A stretch of 64,000 nt of DNA from Bartonella queenslandensis (GCF_018155095.1 NZ_NAAI01000001.1:1-64000), one strand, 5' to 3'. Positions 15,895 through 26,556 are shown, counted from the first letter of the stretch. Notes: generated by a model not told the origin, from the sequence alone. Translations and numbers: made by a program.

Positions 15895-18800
15895 ATGAAA
15901 AAAAAATATTCCACACCAAATTTAATTAAAGCTGTCTCGCTCAGCGCGGCAATGGCCACACTCTTATCAAGTGTTTCTCCCGTTTTCGCTGCGGGAGTTT
16001 CTACGGTAGGGGGGCTTGTTCGCAATTCGAGTGGTACTAATGCTCCTTATCCATTTGGTAGTCATGGCAGTATTGTTTTTGCTGGTGATGATGATTACTG
16101 TGGTGTGGATAATGTTAAGGGTCGTGGGGGCGTGCGACAGGAGAATCTTAGTAATAAGATAACCGCAAAGGAAGAGTTTGAAAATTTTATCGTTGATCAA
16201 GCAGACAACAATAGTCGTAATCCTTATGGAACAACCACTAAACAAGTTAGCTGGGTAGGTCCTAATGGGATCTTGAGTGATCCCAAAGCGAGTTATATGG
16301 GAACAAATACTGGGGGATCTGAGAATATTCTGCCTGAAGCTTATGGTGTTTATTCTTTTGTGACGGGTTGTGGGGCTTCTGCGATAGGGAATTATTCAAC
16401 AGCATTTGGTGCTGGTGCAACCACAAAGGCCGGTGGAGCACAAGCATTTGGTGTTGCTGCACTTGCAAGCGGTAAAGCAAGTGTTGCCATGGGCGTGAGT
16501 TCGGAGGCATCAGGGGATGCTGCGGTCGCTGTCGGTGGACTTGCAACCGCTTCTGGTAGCAGAAGTATTGCTATAGGTGTAGATTCCCATGCTAAAGCTT
16601 CAGGTTCTATTGCAATAGGGAGTAGGCGCTCTGATAGAACTAATCCTTCTAATCCTGTCAGAGAAGTGTTGGCGGAAGCTATAAATGCTATTGCTATAGG
16701 GACATATACTTACGCTAAAGGAGAAGATTCCGTTGCTATTGGGGCAAATGCACAGGCTCTTCATGATGATGGTGTTGCTATCGGTGGTGGTTCTGTTTCT
16801 CGGAGAGCAAAGGGTGATAAAGGTTATGATCCTGCAACAGGTCAAGAGACAGAAAAAAACGGTGAGGTATGGGTAAGTACAGCGAGTGCTTTTAGCGTTG
16901 GTGATGTTGGTGATGATGCAGAGGGTTATAAAATCACAAGACAGATTACGGGGGTCGCTGCTGGTAAGGAAGATACTGATGCAGTAAATGTCGCACAGCT
17001 AAAAGCTATGGAAAATTTGATTTCAGGCGCTTGGAAAGTTTCTGTTAATGGTGGGAAAGATCCTACAGATGTTTCTGCCGGCAATACCGTAGATTTTTCA
17101 GTAGCAATGAAGAATCCTTCTAACAACGTAGGAAAAGACAATTTAACGATTAAAAAAAATAGTACTAATGTCAAATTTACTTTAAATGATACCCTTAAAT
17201 TGACGAAGGTCATTACAGGTCAAAGCACTATGAGTGGTGATGGCTTTTTTGCTAATGGTGAAGAGGGTCCACGTATGACTGTGGACGGCTTTTATATTAA
17301 TAATGCTAATGGTCCCAGTATGACTGTGGAAGGGATTGATGCTGGTAGTCAAAAAATCACAAAAGTGAAAGATGGGACTGACCTTACCGATGCAGTGAAT
17401 TATAAACAGCTGAAAGAAATAGAAGGAAAGATATCAGAAGCAGGAGGTTGGAAGCTTTCTGTTAATGGTGAAAATGATGCTACAGATGTTGCTGCGGGCA
17501 ACAAAGTAGACTTTTCAGTGCAAGGTACAGACGCGGGAAAAGACAATTTAAAGATCGAAAAAAATAGTACTAATGTCAAATTTACTTTAAATGATCAGCT
17601 TGAGTTGACGAAAGTTACTACAGGTCAAAGCACTATGAGTGGTGATGGTTTTTTTGCTGATGGTGCAAATGGTCCACGTATGACTGTGGATGGCTTTTAT
17701 GTTAATAAAGCTGATGGTCCCAATATGACTAAGAATGGTATTGATGCAGGCAAGAAAAAGATCATAAACGTGACAGAAGCGACTAATGATTACGATGCTG
17801 TAAATTATAAACAGCTGAAAGAGATAAAAGAAGCTGCTACAACGCACTGGCAGCTTACCGTTAATGGTAAAGATGCTACATCTATTGGACAAAACGATAC
17901 AGTAAATTTACAATCAGCTAGTAAAGGGGGTAGTCAGAATATCAAGATTGTAGGAGATAATATCCGCAATGTTACGTTTGATTTAGCTGATAATATTAAT
18001 GTAATGACTGTCACAGCAGGAGAAAGCGTTATGGATGCTGCTGGTTTTAGATTTGATGGTGGTGAGGGGCCGAGCATAACTGTTAAAGGCATTCATGCTG
18101 GTAATACAACGGTTAAAGGAGTAGCAGATGGCGTTTTAGAGAAGGATGCAGTTAATCTTTCACAGTTGAATAAAGTAAAAGATCAAATAACAAGCAATAG
18201 TCTTGTTAAATGGGAAGAAAATAGAAAGCGTATCACTATTGGTAAGGAAAAAGACGGAACGGAAATTAATATTGCAAATAAATCAAATGGTAATCGGACA
18301 ATTTCCGGTGTGAAAAATGGACGATTATATCAGGATTCAACTGAGGCTGTGAATGGTTCACAGCTTTGGGATACGAATGAGAAAGTTGGCTCTCTTGATA
18401 AGATAGTTACCAATATATCAGGTACGGTTACTGACATTAGTGAAGATGTTTACAATATTGAAACTAAAGTTGACAAGGTTGCTGAGGATGCTGTTCGCTA
18501 CGACAGAGATGTAAGCGGTCAAAAAACTAATAAAATAACTTTGAAAGGTGGTGATACAAGTGCACCTGTATCAATTACAAACATTGCCGATGGACTCATT
18601 AATGGCTATTCAACAGATGCTATAAATGGTTCTCAAATTCATTCTATGGGTAGCGACATTGCAAAGTTTTTTGGTGGTGGTACAGAATTTAATAACGGCA
18701 AGTTTTCTGAGCCAGAATACGTTTTATCTCACGTTTCTACCAATGGTACAGTAGAGCGGGAAGCATATAACAATGTTGGATCTGCTTTAACAGGACTTGA

Positions 18801-21642
18801 TGCAAATGTCAAAAATGTGAATAGCCGCCTAACGTATGTAACTAATGACTTTAATCAGAAGTTTGATAAATTTTCTCAAGATGCTTTATTGTGGAGTGAT
18901 GCGAAGCAAGCCTTTGTTGCGCTCCATAAAAAAGGAGGTGAAACAACAGAAAGTAAGATCACGTCTCTTTTGAATGGTGACATTACAGAAGATTCAACAG
19001 ATGCTATAAATGGCTCTCAAATTCATTCTATGGGTAGCGACATTGCAAAGTTTTTTGGTGGTAATATCTCATTCGAAAATGGTAAATTTACAGGACCAAA
19101 ATATGAGTTAAAGATTATTGAGGAAGATGGTTCAATAGCTATAAAGAGGTATGATAATGTTGGTTCAGCGTTGGATGCAGTTAATACAAATGTCTTCGCG
19201 GTTGATCATAGAATAACCGTTGGGTTTCTTGATATTGCTGATTATTTTGGTGGTGGTGCTAAGTATGAAAAAGGCAAATGGCAAGCTCCTACTTTCAAGG
19301 TTTATAAAATCAATGCTGATGGGTCGGTTTCGCAGCAGCCCTATGATAATGTTGCTGATGCTTTTGAAGGTGTGAACAATACTTTCGCGAACATTCACAA
19401 TCAAATTTCTGATATAACAAAAAATAGCCTTGTCAAATGGGACGAGGATGAGAAGCTCATTACCATTGGTGCTGAAAAAGATGGCGTAGAAATCAATATT
19501 TCAAACAAAGATGAGAAGCCTAGAGTAATTTCTGGTGTAAGAGAGGGTTTGTATGACGATGAGGCTGTAAACGTTGCACAGTTGAAAGAGGTCAAAGAGC
19601 TTGCAAAAAATGGCTGGAAACTTTCTGTTAATGATGATGAAAACAATGTTACAGATGTTAAAGCAGGAAGTACAGTAGATTTTTCAGTAAAAGATACTTC
19701 TAAAGAAGGGGTAGGAAAAGATAACTTAAAGATTGAAAAAGACGACAAGAATCAAGTTATCTTTTCTTTGAATGATAACCTTAAGTTAACGAGTGTCACT
19801 ACAGACAATAGCACAATGAGTGATGATGGCTTTATAATTAAGAACGGTCCTCATATGACTAAGGATGGCATTTTTGTGAATGATAATGATGGTCCAAGTA
19901 TGACTATGGAAGGTATTGATGCTGGAAAAAAAGTGATCAAAAACGTAGCTGAGGGAAAAAATGATACCGATGCAGTTAATTTTTCACAGCTGCAAGGAAT
20001 AAAAAATCAAATAGAAAATGATAGTCTTGTTAAATGGGAAGAAGAGAAAAAGCTCATTACCATCGGTAAGGAAAAAGGTGGTACTACGATTAATATTACC
20101 AACAAAGATAATCAGCCTAGGTTAATTGTTGGTGTTGCAGATGGAAAAATCAGTGATGGTTCCAAAGATGCAATCAATGGTAGTCAGATTAATAAAATAT
20201 CAGAAGATATTGCCAAGTTTTTTGGTGGTGGTGCAAAATTTGTTGATGGTGCCTTTAAAGGACTGAAATATACTTTATCCGCTATTGTAAATGGTGAAGT
20301 AGGGAAGGCTAATTTCTATGATGTTGGTTCAGCTTTAACAGGTCTTGATAAGAATGTTCAAGATGTGAATCAGCGCTTAACGAAAGTATCCAATGAGTTT
20401 AATCAGACAATTGAAGGTATCTCTAAAGATGCTTTATTGTGGGATGATGAAGAAGAAGCATTCGTTGCACGTCATGAAAAAGATGGCAAGAAAACAAAGA
20501 GCAAATTGAAGTATCTTTTGGATGGTGATATTGCTAAAGGTTCAACGGATGCCATTACAGGTAACCAGCTTTATCTTATGAGCAACCAGCTTGCCAATTA
20601 TTTCGGTGGTGGTGCTGGCTATAAGGATGGCAAATGGACGGATCCTACTTTCAAGATTTCTAAAGTCGGTAAAGACGGTAAGACTGTTAAGACAGAGCAC
20701 CATAATGTCGCTGATGCTTTTGGTGATATTAATGATGGGATGTCAAATATTAATAACCGTATTAATGAAGTCATCAACAAGGTCGATACAGATGCTTTAA
20801 AGTGGAATGAAAACAAAAAAGCTTATGATGCTTCGCGCGATGGTAAACCGAGTAAAATTACCGGTGTAGCCGATGGAAAAATTGCAGAAGGTTCGAAAGA
20901 TGCGGTTAATGGTGGGCAACTTTGGGAAACCAATGAACGTATCACGGGTGTTGAAAAAGATGTTAAGCATATCTCAAATAGAGTTGATAACATTTCAAAT
21001 ACGATTGCTGATATTGGTGGTATCGTTAATAATATTGATGGCAAAGTTAACAACATCAATAATAGAGTTGATGTCATTGAAGAGGATGCGGTTCGTTATG
21101 ACAGAGATGAAAATGGCAAAAAGACCAATAAAATCACATTAGCGGGTGGTGATGCTAGTGAACCTGTTCTGATTGATAATGTAGCCAATGGTAAAATTGA
21201 GAAAGGATCAAAAGAAGCTGTAAATGGTGGTCAACTTCATGATTACACTAAAGAACAGACGAAGCTTATTCTTGATGAATCCAAGCAGTATACGGATCAA
21301 CGGATTCGTAATATTACGATTGATGCGATTGACGATGCTGTTGAGCGGGCTAGACAATATACAGATACGAGGTTTAATGTTTTAAACTACAGCATTGAAA
21401 GTGTGAAAAAGGAGGCAAGACAAGCAGCGGCTATTGGTTTAGCGGTGTCTAACTTGCGCTACAATGACACACCTGGAAAATTAAGTGTTGGATTTGGTGC
21501 TGGTTTATGGCGTAGTCAATCTGCATTTGCTTTCGGTGCGGGTTACACCTCAGAAAATGGAAAATACCGCTCTAACATATCCGCAACAACTTCTGGTGGT
21601 CATTGGGGTGTCGGTGCGGGATTCAATATGACCCTGAACTAA
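15895..21642 (+). CDS. Trimeric autotransporter adhesin 1 (BadA/Vomp family)
   Basis: This 1915-residue surface adhesin has a signal peptide ending near VSPVFA (residue ~30). A cap domain with HGSIVFAGDDDYCG follows, then a YadA-type beta-roll head of AxAIG repeats (about 150-320). After a first neck (DAVNVAQL, ~360) comes a long stalk of necks, Trp-led domains and five FGG-type modules. The C-terminal anchor (about 1840-1915, RQAAAIGLAVSNLRY onward) forms a 12-strand barrel as a trimer in the outer membrane. The only cysteines I find are residues 69 and 159. GGAGGAGG lies 5 nt before ATG 15895, which rules out the TTG 15 bp upstream. The family mediates binding to host matrix and cells and autoagglutination; the ligand of this member is unknown. 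Confidence 0.95.
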   Translation: MKKKYSTPNLIKAVSLSAAMATLLSSVSPVFAAGVSTVGGLVRNSSGTNAPYPFGSHGSIVFAGDDDYCGVDNVKGRGGVRQENLSNKITAKEEFENFIVDQADNNSRNPYGTTTKQVSWVGPNGILSDPKASYMGTNTGGSENILPEAYGVYSFVTGCGASAIGNYSTAFGAGATTKAGGAQAFGVAALASGKASVAMGVSSEASGDAAVAVGGLATASGSRSIAIGVDSHAKASGSIAIGSRRSDRTNPSNPVREVLAEAINAIAIGTYTYAKGEDSVAIGANAQALHDDGVAIGGGSVSRRAKGDKGYDPATGQETEKNGEVWVSTASAFSVGDVGDDAEGYKITRQITGVAAGKEDTDAVNVAQLKAMENLISGAWKVSVNGGKDPTDVSAGNTVDFSVAMKNPSNNVGKDNLTIKKNSTNVKFTLNDTLKLTKVITGQSTMSGDGFFANGEEGPRMTVDGFYINNANGPSMTVEGIDAGSQKITKVKDGTDLTDAVNYKQLKEIEGKISEAGGWKLSVNGENDATDVAAGNKVDFSVQGTDAGKDNLKIEKNSTNVKFTLNDQLELTKVTTGQSTMSGDGFFADGANGPRMTVDGFYVNKADGPNMTKNGIDAGKKKIINVTEATNDYDAVNYKQLKEIKEAATTHWQLTVNGKDATSIGQNDTVNLQSASKGGSQNIKIVGDNIRNVTFDLADNINVMTVTAGESVMDAAGFRFDGGEGPSITVKGIHAGNTTVKGVADGVLEKDAVNLSQLNKVKDQITSNSLVKWEENRKRITIGKEKDGTEINIANKSNGNRTISGVKNGRLYQDSTEAVNGSQLWDTNEKVGSLDKIVTNISGTVTDISEDVYNIETKVDKVAEDAVRYDRDVSGQKTNKITLKGGDTSAPVSITNIADGLINGYSTDAINGSQIHSMGSDIAKFFGGGTEFNNGKFSEPEYVLSHVSTNGTVEREAYNNVGSALTGLDANVKNVNSRLTYVTNDFNQKFDKFSQDALLWSDAKQAFVALHKKGGETTESKITSLLNGDITEDSTDAINGSQIHSMGSDIAKFFGGNISFENGKFTGPKYELKIIEEDGSIAIKRYDNVGSALDAVNTNVFAVDHRITVGFLDIADYFGGGAKYEKGKWQAPTFKVYKINADGSVSQQPYDNVADAFEGVNNTFANIHNQISDITKNSLVKWDEDEKLITIGAEKDGVEINISNKDEKPRVISGVREGLYDDEAVNVAQLKEVKELAKNGWKLSVNDDENNVTDVKAGSTVDFSVKDTSKEGVGKDNLKIEKDDKNQVIFSLNDNLKLTSVTTDNSTMSDDGFIIKNGPHMTKDGIFVNDNDGPSMTMEGIDAGKKVIKNVAEGKNDTDAVNFSQLQGIKNQIENDSLVKWEEEKKLITIGKEKGGTTINITNKDNQPRLIVGVADGKISDGSKDAINGSQINKISEDIAKFFGGGAKFVDGAFKGLKYTLSAIVNGEVGKANFYDVGSALTGLDKNVQDVNQRLTKVSNEFNQTIEGISKDALLWDDEEEAFVARHEKDGKKTKSKLKYLLDGDIAKGSTDAITGNQLYLMSNQLANYFGGGAGYKDGKWTDPTFKISKVGKDGKTVKTEHHNVADAFGDINDGMSNINNRINEVINKVDTDALKWNENKKAYDASRDGKPSKITGVADGKIAEGSKDAVNGGQLWETNERITGVEKDVKHISNRVDNISNTIADIGGIVNNIDGKVNNINNRVDVIEEDAVRYDRDENGKKTNKITLAGGDASEPVLIDNVANGKIEKGSKEAVNGGQLHDYTKEQTKLILDESKQYTDQRIRNITIDAIDDAVERARQYTDTRFNVLNYSIESVKKEARQAAAIGLAVSNLRYNDTPGKLSVGFGAGLWRSQSAFAFGAGYTSENGKYRSNISATTSGGHWGVGAGFNMTLN

Positions 21643-21670
21643 TAATCAACAAAACACATAAAAAATTCTT

Positions 21671-21708
21671 TTCACCCTTGTCTCATAAGGCAGGGGTGAA
21701 TTGTTTTT
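21671..21708 (+). terminator. Terminator of adhesin 1
   Basis: TTCACCCTTGTC pairs with GGCAGGGGTGAA across a short loop (two wobble pairs), then TTGTTTTT. A diverged copy of the same terminator follows adhesin 2. Confidence 0.8.
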
Positions 21709-22373
21709 ACATCTATAAAAGATATGTATATAGAGATTGATAAAGGATATAATGATAACTACAGATTTTAAAAACAGAAAAAACTTGTACGATTTCGGGA
21801 AAGTAACCACTTTTTCAAGAGAAAAAAATGCATTATTTTTATAAATAATGTGTTTCTTATTTTTGCTCTAAAATTTTTTCAGAAACTTACAGAGAAAAAA
21901 ATAAATTGCCTTTACTCTCAATGAAACTGTAAATCTACAATCTACCCTCTGGTAAAGCCAAAATATAATTCATTTTGACTGAGGAAATGATAAAAATTAT
22001 ATGCTAAATCAGCTTACAATAACTTAAATCATTTTTATTTTGTCATTTCTTAGCGTTTGTGACCGGTTTTTCTTTAGGGATGACAATAAAACAACACATC
22101 CCTCTTACATATTTTTCAAAAAAAATCATAAACTTTATAATATTACTAAATATTTTTACTATTTATTCTGTAAATATAAAGAAAAAAACGACAAAATAAA
22201 AAAAATTAGTTAAAATATTAAGCAAATTTTAACCAATATACAAAAAAATACCTCTAGTCTCTTATAAAAAACACACACTTTAACATCTAAACACATCATT
22301 TCTCTACTTTTTCAATCATACTTTAAAGCTCACATATATAGAAAAAATAGATCTCATGATTCGCCTAGTATTT
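21709..22373. other. Intergenic region between adhesins 1 and 2
   Basis: This very AT-rich stretch holds no gene. The promoter of adhesin 2 probably lies in its last 200 bp. Nothing else is identifiable. Confidence 0.5.
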
Positions 22374-22420
22374 AAATGTGTCTTTTTTTTATGTTTAAAG
22401 TTATTTTTTTCATTGGGGAA
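22374..22420 (+). promoter_or_regulatory. Shared adhesin leader motif with T8 tract, adhesin 2
   Basis: AAATGTGTC, an uninterrupted run of eight T, then ATGT is followed after a T-rich spacer by CATTGGGGA exactly 16 nt before the start codon. The same elements precede adhesins 3 and 4. The CATTGGGG part supplies the ribosome binding site. Confidence 0.65.
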
Positions 22421-22426
22421 TTTATT

Positions 22427-25400
22427 ATGAAAAAATCATATGCCAAATTAGCGGGGAGTGAATTAAAATTTTCTCGTTTTCCTTTTATTAAAGTTGTGTC
22501 ATTAACTTCAATAGTTGCACTTTTGTCGAGTGTTTCTCCTGTTTTTTCAGAAAATCTTGTTTCAGAAGGAAGGATTGCTACAAACATAGAGAGTGCTGTT
22601 GTGGCGTATCCACAAAGTGTGATTTCTGTTTATGATGATGCTACTGGTTATTTGGGACCTATTAATGTATCCAACAGCAATGATGTAACGATATTGAATA
22701 CGGCGCCAGAATCAAAAGTTAGTGTTTTAAGCGGTTATACTAATTTTTTAATCAGAGCTCTTTCTGATGGGAGCGATGACAATTTTATTGCAAATACTTT
22801 TACAGCAGGGGGCAGCAACCAATTGAAAAAAGCAGTAAGTACAGAGGAAAAAAAGAAACAATCTATCATTAGCCCACAATTATCTGTTCGTAACAACTTA
22901 TCTGCTCAACCGTTCAATCAAGATGGTGGGGATACAGCGATTATGAATGCGTCTGATATCTCACAAGATTCTTTATCTCCAGCAATGCAACGTGATGTAT
23001 CAGAAAACAATGTTATTTTTGGTAATAACACGCAGGCAAAAGTTAGTGATTCTGTTGTTATTGGTTCAAAAGCGCAAGCGTCTTTATTAGGGACAGATCA
23101 AAATTTGGGATGGACTGTTGTTATTGGTTCTAATGCGGAAGTCTATAGAGGCGGAACTGTTGCCGTTGGTAACAGTACATTGATAACCAAAGATGCAGTG
23201 AACGCAATAGTTCTTGGTCGTTATGCACGGGCAGAGCAAAAAGGTGCTATAGGATTGGGTTATGGGGCAAACGGGGTAGGAGAGGCTAGCATTGCGATAG
23301 GTTATGCATCACAAGCTAAGATGAATGGTTCTATCGCAATAGGCTCTCCGTCACAGTTAGGATCTTTAGGGAATGACATTAATCCAAATGACGATGCGAA
23401 CAAAGACCTTAATCGCACCAAGGCGCTCGGTGAAAAGTCGATAGCCATAGGTTCTGAAGCATTTGCAAATGGTGAGAAGTCTTTGGCTATAGGTTCTTTG
23501 GCTAAGAGTGAAATGGAGCATGCAATTTCTATTGGTCCTGAGGCATCTGCTCTTGCTAAGAGGTCTTTGGCTATAGGCTCTTTGGCTAAGAGTGAGGGGG
23601 AGCATGCGGTTTCTATTGGTTCTGAGGCATCTGCACTTGGTGTTAATTCTATGGCTTTGGGACTGAAATCACAAGCCAAAGTGGATTCAGGAGTTGCTAT
23701 AGGCGCGCATTCTGTAGCTGAGGTTGCTGGTAGCGCTACTGGTTATAGCCCTTTACTACAAGCTCCATCAGAAGATGCTAGTTATGTATGGAGAAGTACG
23801 TTAGGTGCTGTGAGTGTTGGTGATAATACTAATAGATTTTCGCGGCAAATTACAGGCGTAGCCGCTGGTAAAGAAGATACTGATGCAGTCAATATTGCAC
23901 AGTTAAAAGATTTACAAAACTATGTGAACAAAGGCTGGAAGCTATCTGTTAATGGTAATAATGGTAAAGTTGTTGGTATAGATGGTACGGTGGATTTTGC
24001 AGCTGGAAGTAGCAATTTAAATGTTACCAAAGGTGAAGATGACAATAAAATAAAATTTGATCTCGCGAAGGATATTGCGCTGGATAGCATCAAAGCAGGT
24101 GCAAATACTTTAAATGCAATGGGTTTAGTAATTGCTAATGGTCCTCAAATAACGACTGAGGGTATTAACGCTGGCGGTAAAAGGATAACAGGAGTAGTAG
24201 AGGGTACTGATGAGACCGATGCAGTGAATTTTGCACAACTGCAAAAAGTTGAAAAACAAGTCGCAGCCAGTAGCTTTGTAAAACAGGATGATACAACGAG
24301 ATATATCACCATTGGGAAGCATACAGATGGTGATAAAATTGATATTACTAACAGTAAAAGTGAAAAGCGTATTTTTGCGGGTATAAAGGATGGTGACATT
24401 TCAAAAGATTCAAATGAAGCTGTCACAGGTTCGCAGCTGTTTAGGACAAATCAAAATGTAACAATGGTATCAAATAATCTCCAAACCGCTGCTACGAGTA
24501 TAGCTGAAACTTTTGGAGGTGGAGCTGAATATAAGGATGGCACATGGAAAGTACCTACTTTTATGCTTAAAACTGTTGACAATGATGGTGAGGAAAAAGA
24601 TGAAACTTATCATAATGTAGCTGAGGCTTTGAGTGGTGTGGGCCAATCTTTCACAAATATTCAGAATAAAATCACCAATGAGATTAGTAACCAGATTAAT
24701 AATGCGATTACCAAAGTGGAGGGTGAAAGTTTTATTCAGCAGGATAAGGAAACAAAGCGTCTCACTATTGGTGCCAAAACAGAAGGTACAGAAATCAATA
24801 TTGCCAACGCAAATGGTGCAAGTCGGATCATTTCTGGTGTGGAGGATGCAAAGAACAACAATGACGCTGTTAATAAAGGTCAGCTTGATAAAGGCATCGA
24901 AAATGTCAGTAAAGACATCACGAATAAGTTCAACGATTTTACGCAAAACATAACGCATATTACGCAACAAGTTCAAGGTGATGCTTTATTGTGGAATGAG
25001 AGTGATGGGGCATTTGTTGCTCAGCATGGTGAAGAAAAAGCAAAGAGCAAGCTTAAATACCTTTTAAATGGAGACATTACTGCTGACTCAACGGATGCGA
25101 TCAATGGTTCTCAGCTTTATTCGATGGGTAATAATCTTGCAGGATATTTTGGAGGGGGAGCTGAATATAAGGATGGCGAATGGAAAGCACCTACTTTTAC
25201 GCTTAACACGGTTAATAATGATGGTACAGTAAGTGAAGAAAAATATAATACTGTAGAACAAGCATTGTCTGCTGTTGGTACATCTTTCACAAATATTCAG
25301 AATAAAATCACCAATGACATTACGAATGAGATCAATAAAACAAAAGGTGATGCCTTATCGTGGGATAATGAGAAAGAAGCATTTGTGGCCCAGCATGGTC

Positions 25401-26485
25401 AAGAAAGGGCGAATAGCAAAATTACCTTTCTTGCAAACGGTGATATCTCTGAAAAATCAACGGATGCAATCAATGGTTCTCAGCTTTATTCAGTGATCGA
25501 TTCACTTTCTAGGTATTTTGGTGGTGATGCAGGCTATCAGAATGGGGAGTGGAAAGTTCCCACATTCTATGTTTCACAATTCAAGGATGATGGTAATGGG
25601 GATAAGAAAACTGGCTATGATAATGTTGCAGGTGCGTTTGAAGGTGTTAATGAAAGCATGAAAAGCATCAACGAGCGTATTAATAATGTTACCCAGAGTG
25701 CCTTATCGAATGGTTTAAATTGGAATGAGAAAGAACAAGCTTTCGATGCTCGTCATAATGATCAGGACAGTAAGATTACGCATGTAGCGGATGGTAAATT
25801 ATCGAAAGATTCGAAAGAAGCCGTTAATGGTAGCCAACTTTGGGAGACAAATAATAGGGTTAGCAATGTTGAAAACCGTGTAGACAATATTGATCAACAG
25901 GTAAAAGATATTGCAAATACGGTTACAAACGATGCGGTTAAGTATGATAAGAATGAAAAGGGTGAAAAGATAAATAAAGTCACATTAGTTGGTGTGAGTG
26001 AAAGTGATCCAGTCGTGTTAAACAATGTGAAGGATGGTGAATTATCGAAAGATTCGAAAGAAGCTGTTAATGGTAGTCAACTTTGGGAGACAAACCAGCA
26101 GATGAAAATAGTCCTTGATGATGCAAGAAAATATACGGATGAGCGCTTCAATAGCATTTTAAATAACCAAATGGGTGATGTGATTAATGAAGCAAAATCT
26201 TATACGGATAGGAAGTTTGATGCTTTAAATTACAGCATAGAAGGTGTGCGAAAAGAAGCAAGACAAGCAGCCGCTATTGGCTTAGCAGTGTCTAACTTAC
26301 GCTATAATGAAACACCTGGGAAATTAAGCGTTGGGTTTGGGAGTGGTTTATGGCGTAATCAATCTGCATTTGCCTTTGGTGCTGGTTATGCATCTGAGAG
26401 CGGATCTGTTCTGTCTAATGTATCTGTCACCAATTCTGGTGGACACTGGGGCATAGGTGCTGGATTCAATATGACATTGAACTGA
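22427..26485 (+). CDS. Trimeric autotransporter adhesin 2
   Basis: This 1352-residue adhesin is the shortest of the array. An extended signal peptide ends near SPVFS (~residue 42). The cap (about 55-190) differs from that of adhesins 1 and 4 and shares the pattern YDxxxxYxG...LNTAxxSKV with adhesin 3. A beta-roll head with VIGSKAQA and LAIGSLAKSE repeats follows (193-450), including an internal duplication. The first neck is near 478. The stalk has three FGG modules and the anchor spans about 1274-1352. No cysteine was seen. ATG 22427 is chosen by the conserved CATTGGGG spacing; the open frame continues 17 codons upstream. The gene has its own terminator and leader, so it is probably transcribed alone. 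Confidence 0.95.
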   Translation: MKKSYAKLAGSELKFSRFPFIKVVSLTSIVALLSSVSPVFSENLVSEGRIATNIESAVVAYPQSVISVYDDATGYLGPINVSNSNDVTILNTAPESKVSVLSGYTNFLIRALSDGSDDNFIANTFTAGGSNQLKKAVSTEEKKKQSIISPQLSVRNNLSAQPFNQDGGDTAIMNASDISQDSLSPAMQRDVSENNVIFGNNTQAKVSDSVVIGSKAQASLLGTDQNLGWTVVIGSNAEVYRGGTVAVGNSTLITKDAVNAIVLGRYARAEQKGAIGLGYGANGVGEASIAIGYASQAKMNGSIAIGSPSQLGSLGNDINPNDDANKDLNRTKALGEKSIAIGSEAFANGEKSLAIGSLAKSEMEHAISIGPEASALAKRSLAIGSLAKSEGEHAVSIGSEASALGVNSMALGLKSQAKVDSGVAIGAHSVAEVAGSATGYSPLLQAPSEDASYVWRSTLGAVSVGDNTNRFSRQITGVAAGKEDTDAVNIAQLKDLQNYVNKGWKLSVNGNNGKVVGIDGTVDFAAGSSNLNVTKGEDDNKIKFDLAKDIALDSIKAGANTLNAMGLVIANGPQITTEGINAGGKRITGVVEGTDETDAVNFAQLQKVEKQVAASSFVKQDDTTRYITIGKHTDGDKIDITNSKSEKRIFAGIKDGDISKDSNEAVTGSQLFRTNQNVTMVSNNLQTAATSIAETFGGGAEYKDGTWKVPTFMLKTVDNDGEEKDETYHNVAEALSGVGQSFTNIQNKITNEISNQINNAITKVEGESFIQQDKETKRLTIGAKTEGTEINIANANGASRIISGVEDAKNNNDAVNKGQLDKGIENVSKDITNKFNDFTQNITHITQQVQGDALLWNESDGAFVAQHGEEKAKSKLKYLLNGDITADSTDAINGSQLYSMGNNLAGYFGGGAEYKDGEWKAPTFTLNTVNNDGTVSEEKYNTVEQALSAVGTSFTNIQNKITNDITNEINKTKGDALSWDNEKEAFVAQHGQERANSKITFLANGDISEKSTDAINGSQLYSVIDSLSRYFGGDAGYQNGEWKVPTFYVSQFKDDGNGDKKTGYDNVAGAFEGVNESMKSINERINNVTQSALSNGLNWNEKEQAFDARHNDQDSKITHVADGKLSKDSKEAVNGSQLWETNNRVSNVENRVDNIDQQVKDIANTVTNDAVKYDKNEKGEKINKVTLVGVSESDPVVLNNVKDGELSKDSKEAVNGSQLWETNQQMKIVLDDARKYTDERFNSILNNQMGDVINEAKSYTDRKFDALNYSIEGVRKEARQAAAIGLAVSNLRYNETPGKLSVGFGSGLWRNQSAFAFGAGYASESGSVLSNVSVTNSGGHWGIGAGFNMTLN

Positions 26486-26514
26486 TAATCAACAAAATGT
26501 ATTGAGCAAAATTA

Positions 26515-26556
26515 TTTCGCCCTTGTCTTTATTTAAGATAAGGGCGAAAGTTTGTT
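26515..26556 (+). terminator. Terminator of adhesin 2
   Basis: TTTCGCCCTTGTCTT pairs with AAGATAAGGGCGAAA (one G-T pair), followed by a T-rich tail. It is homologous in position and sequence to the terminator after adhesin 1. Confidence 0.8.

Noticed and set aside
16262-16845. Minus-strand frames rich in His, Gln and Ser inside adhesin genes
   Set aside because: These are antisense readings of the repetitive glycine/alanine-rich head coding sequence.
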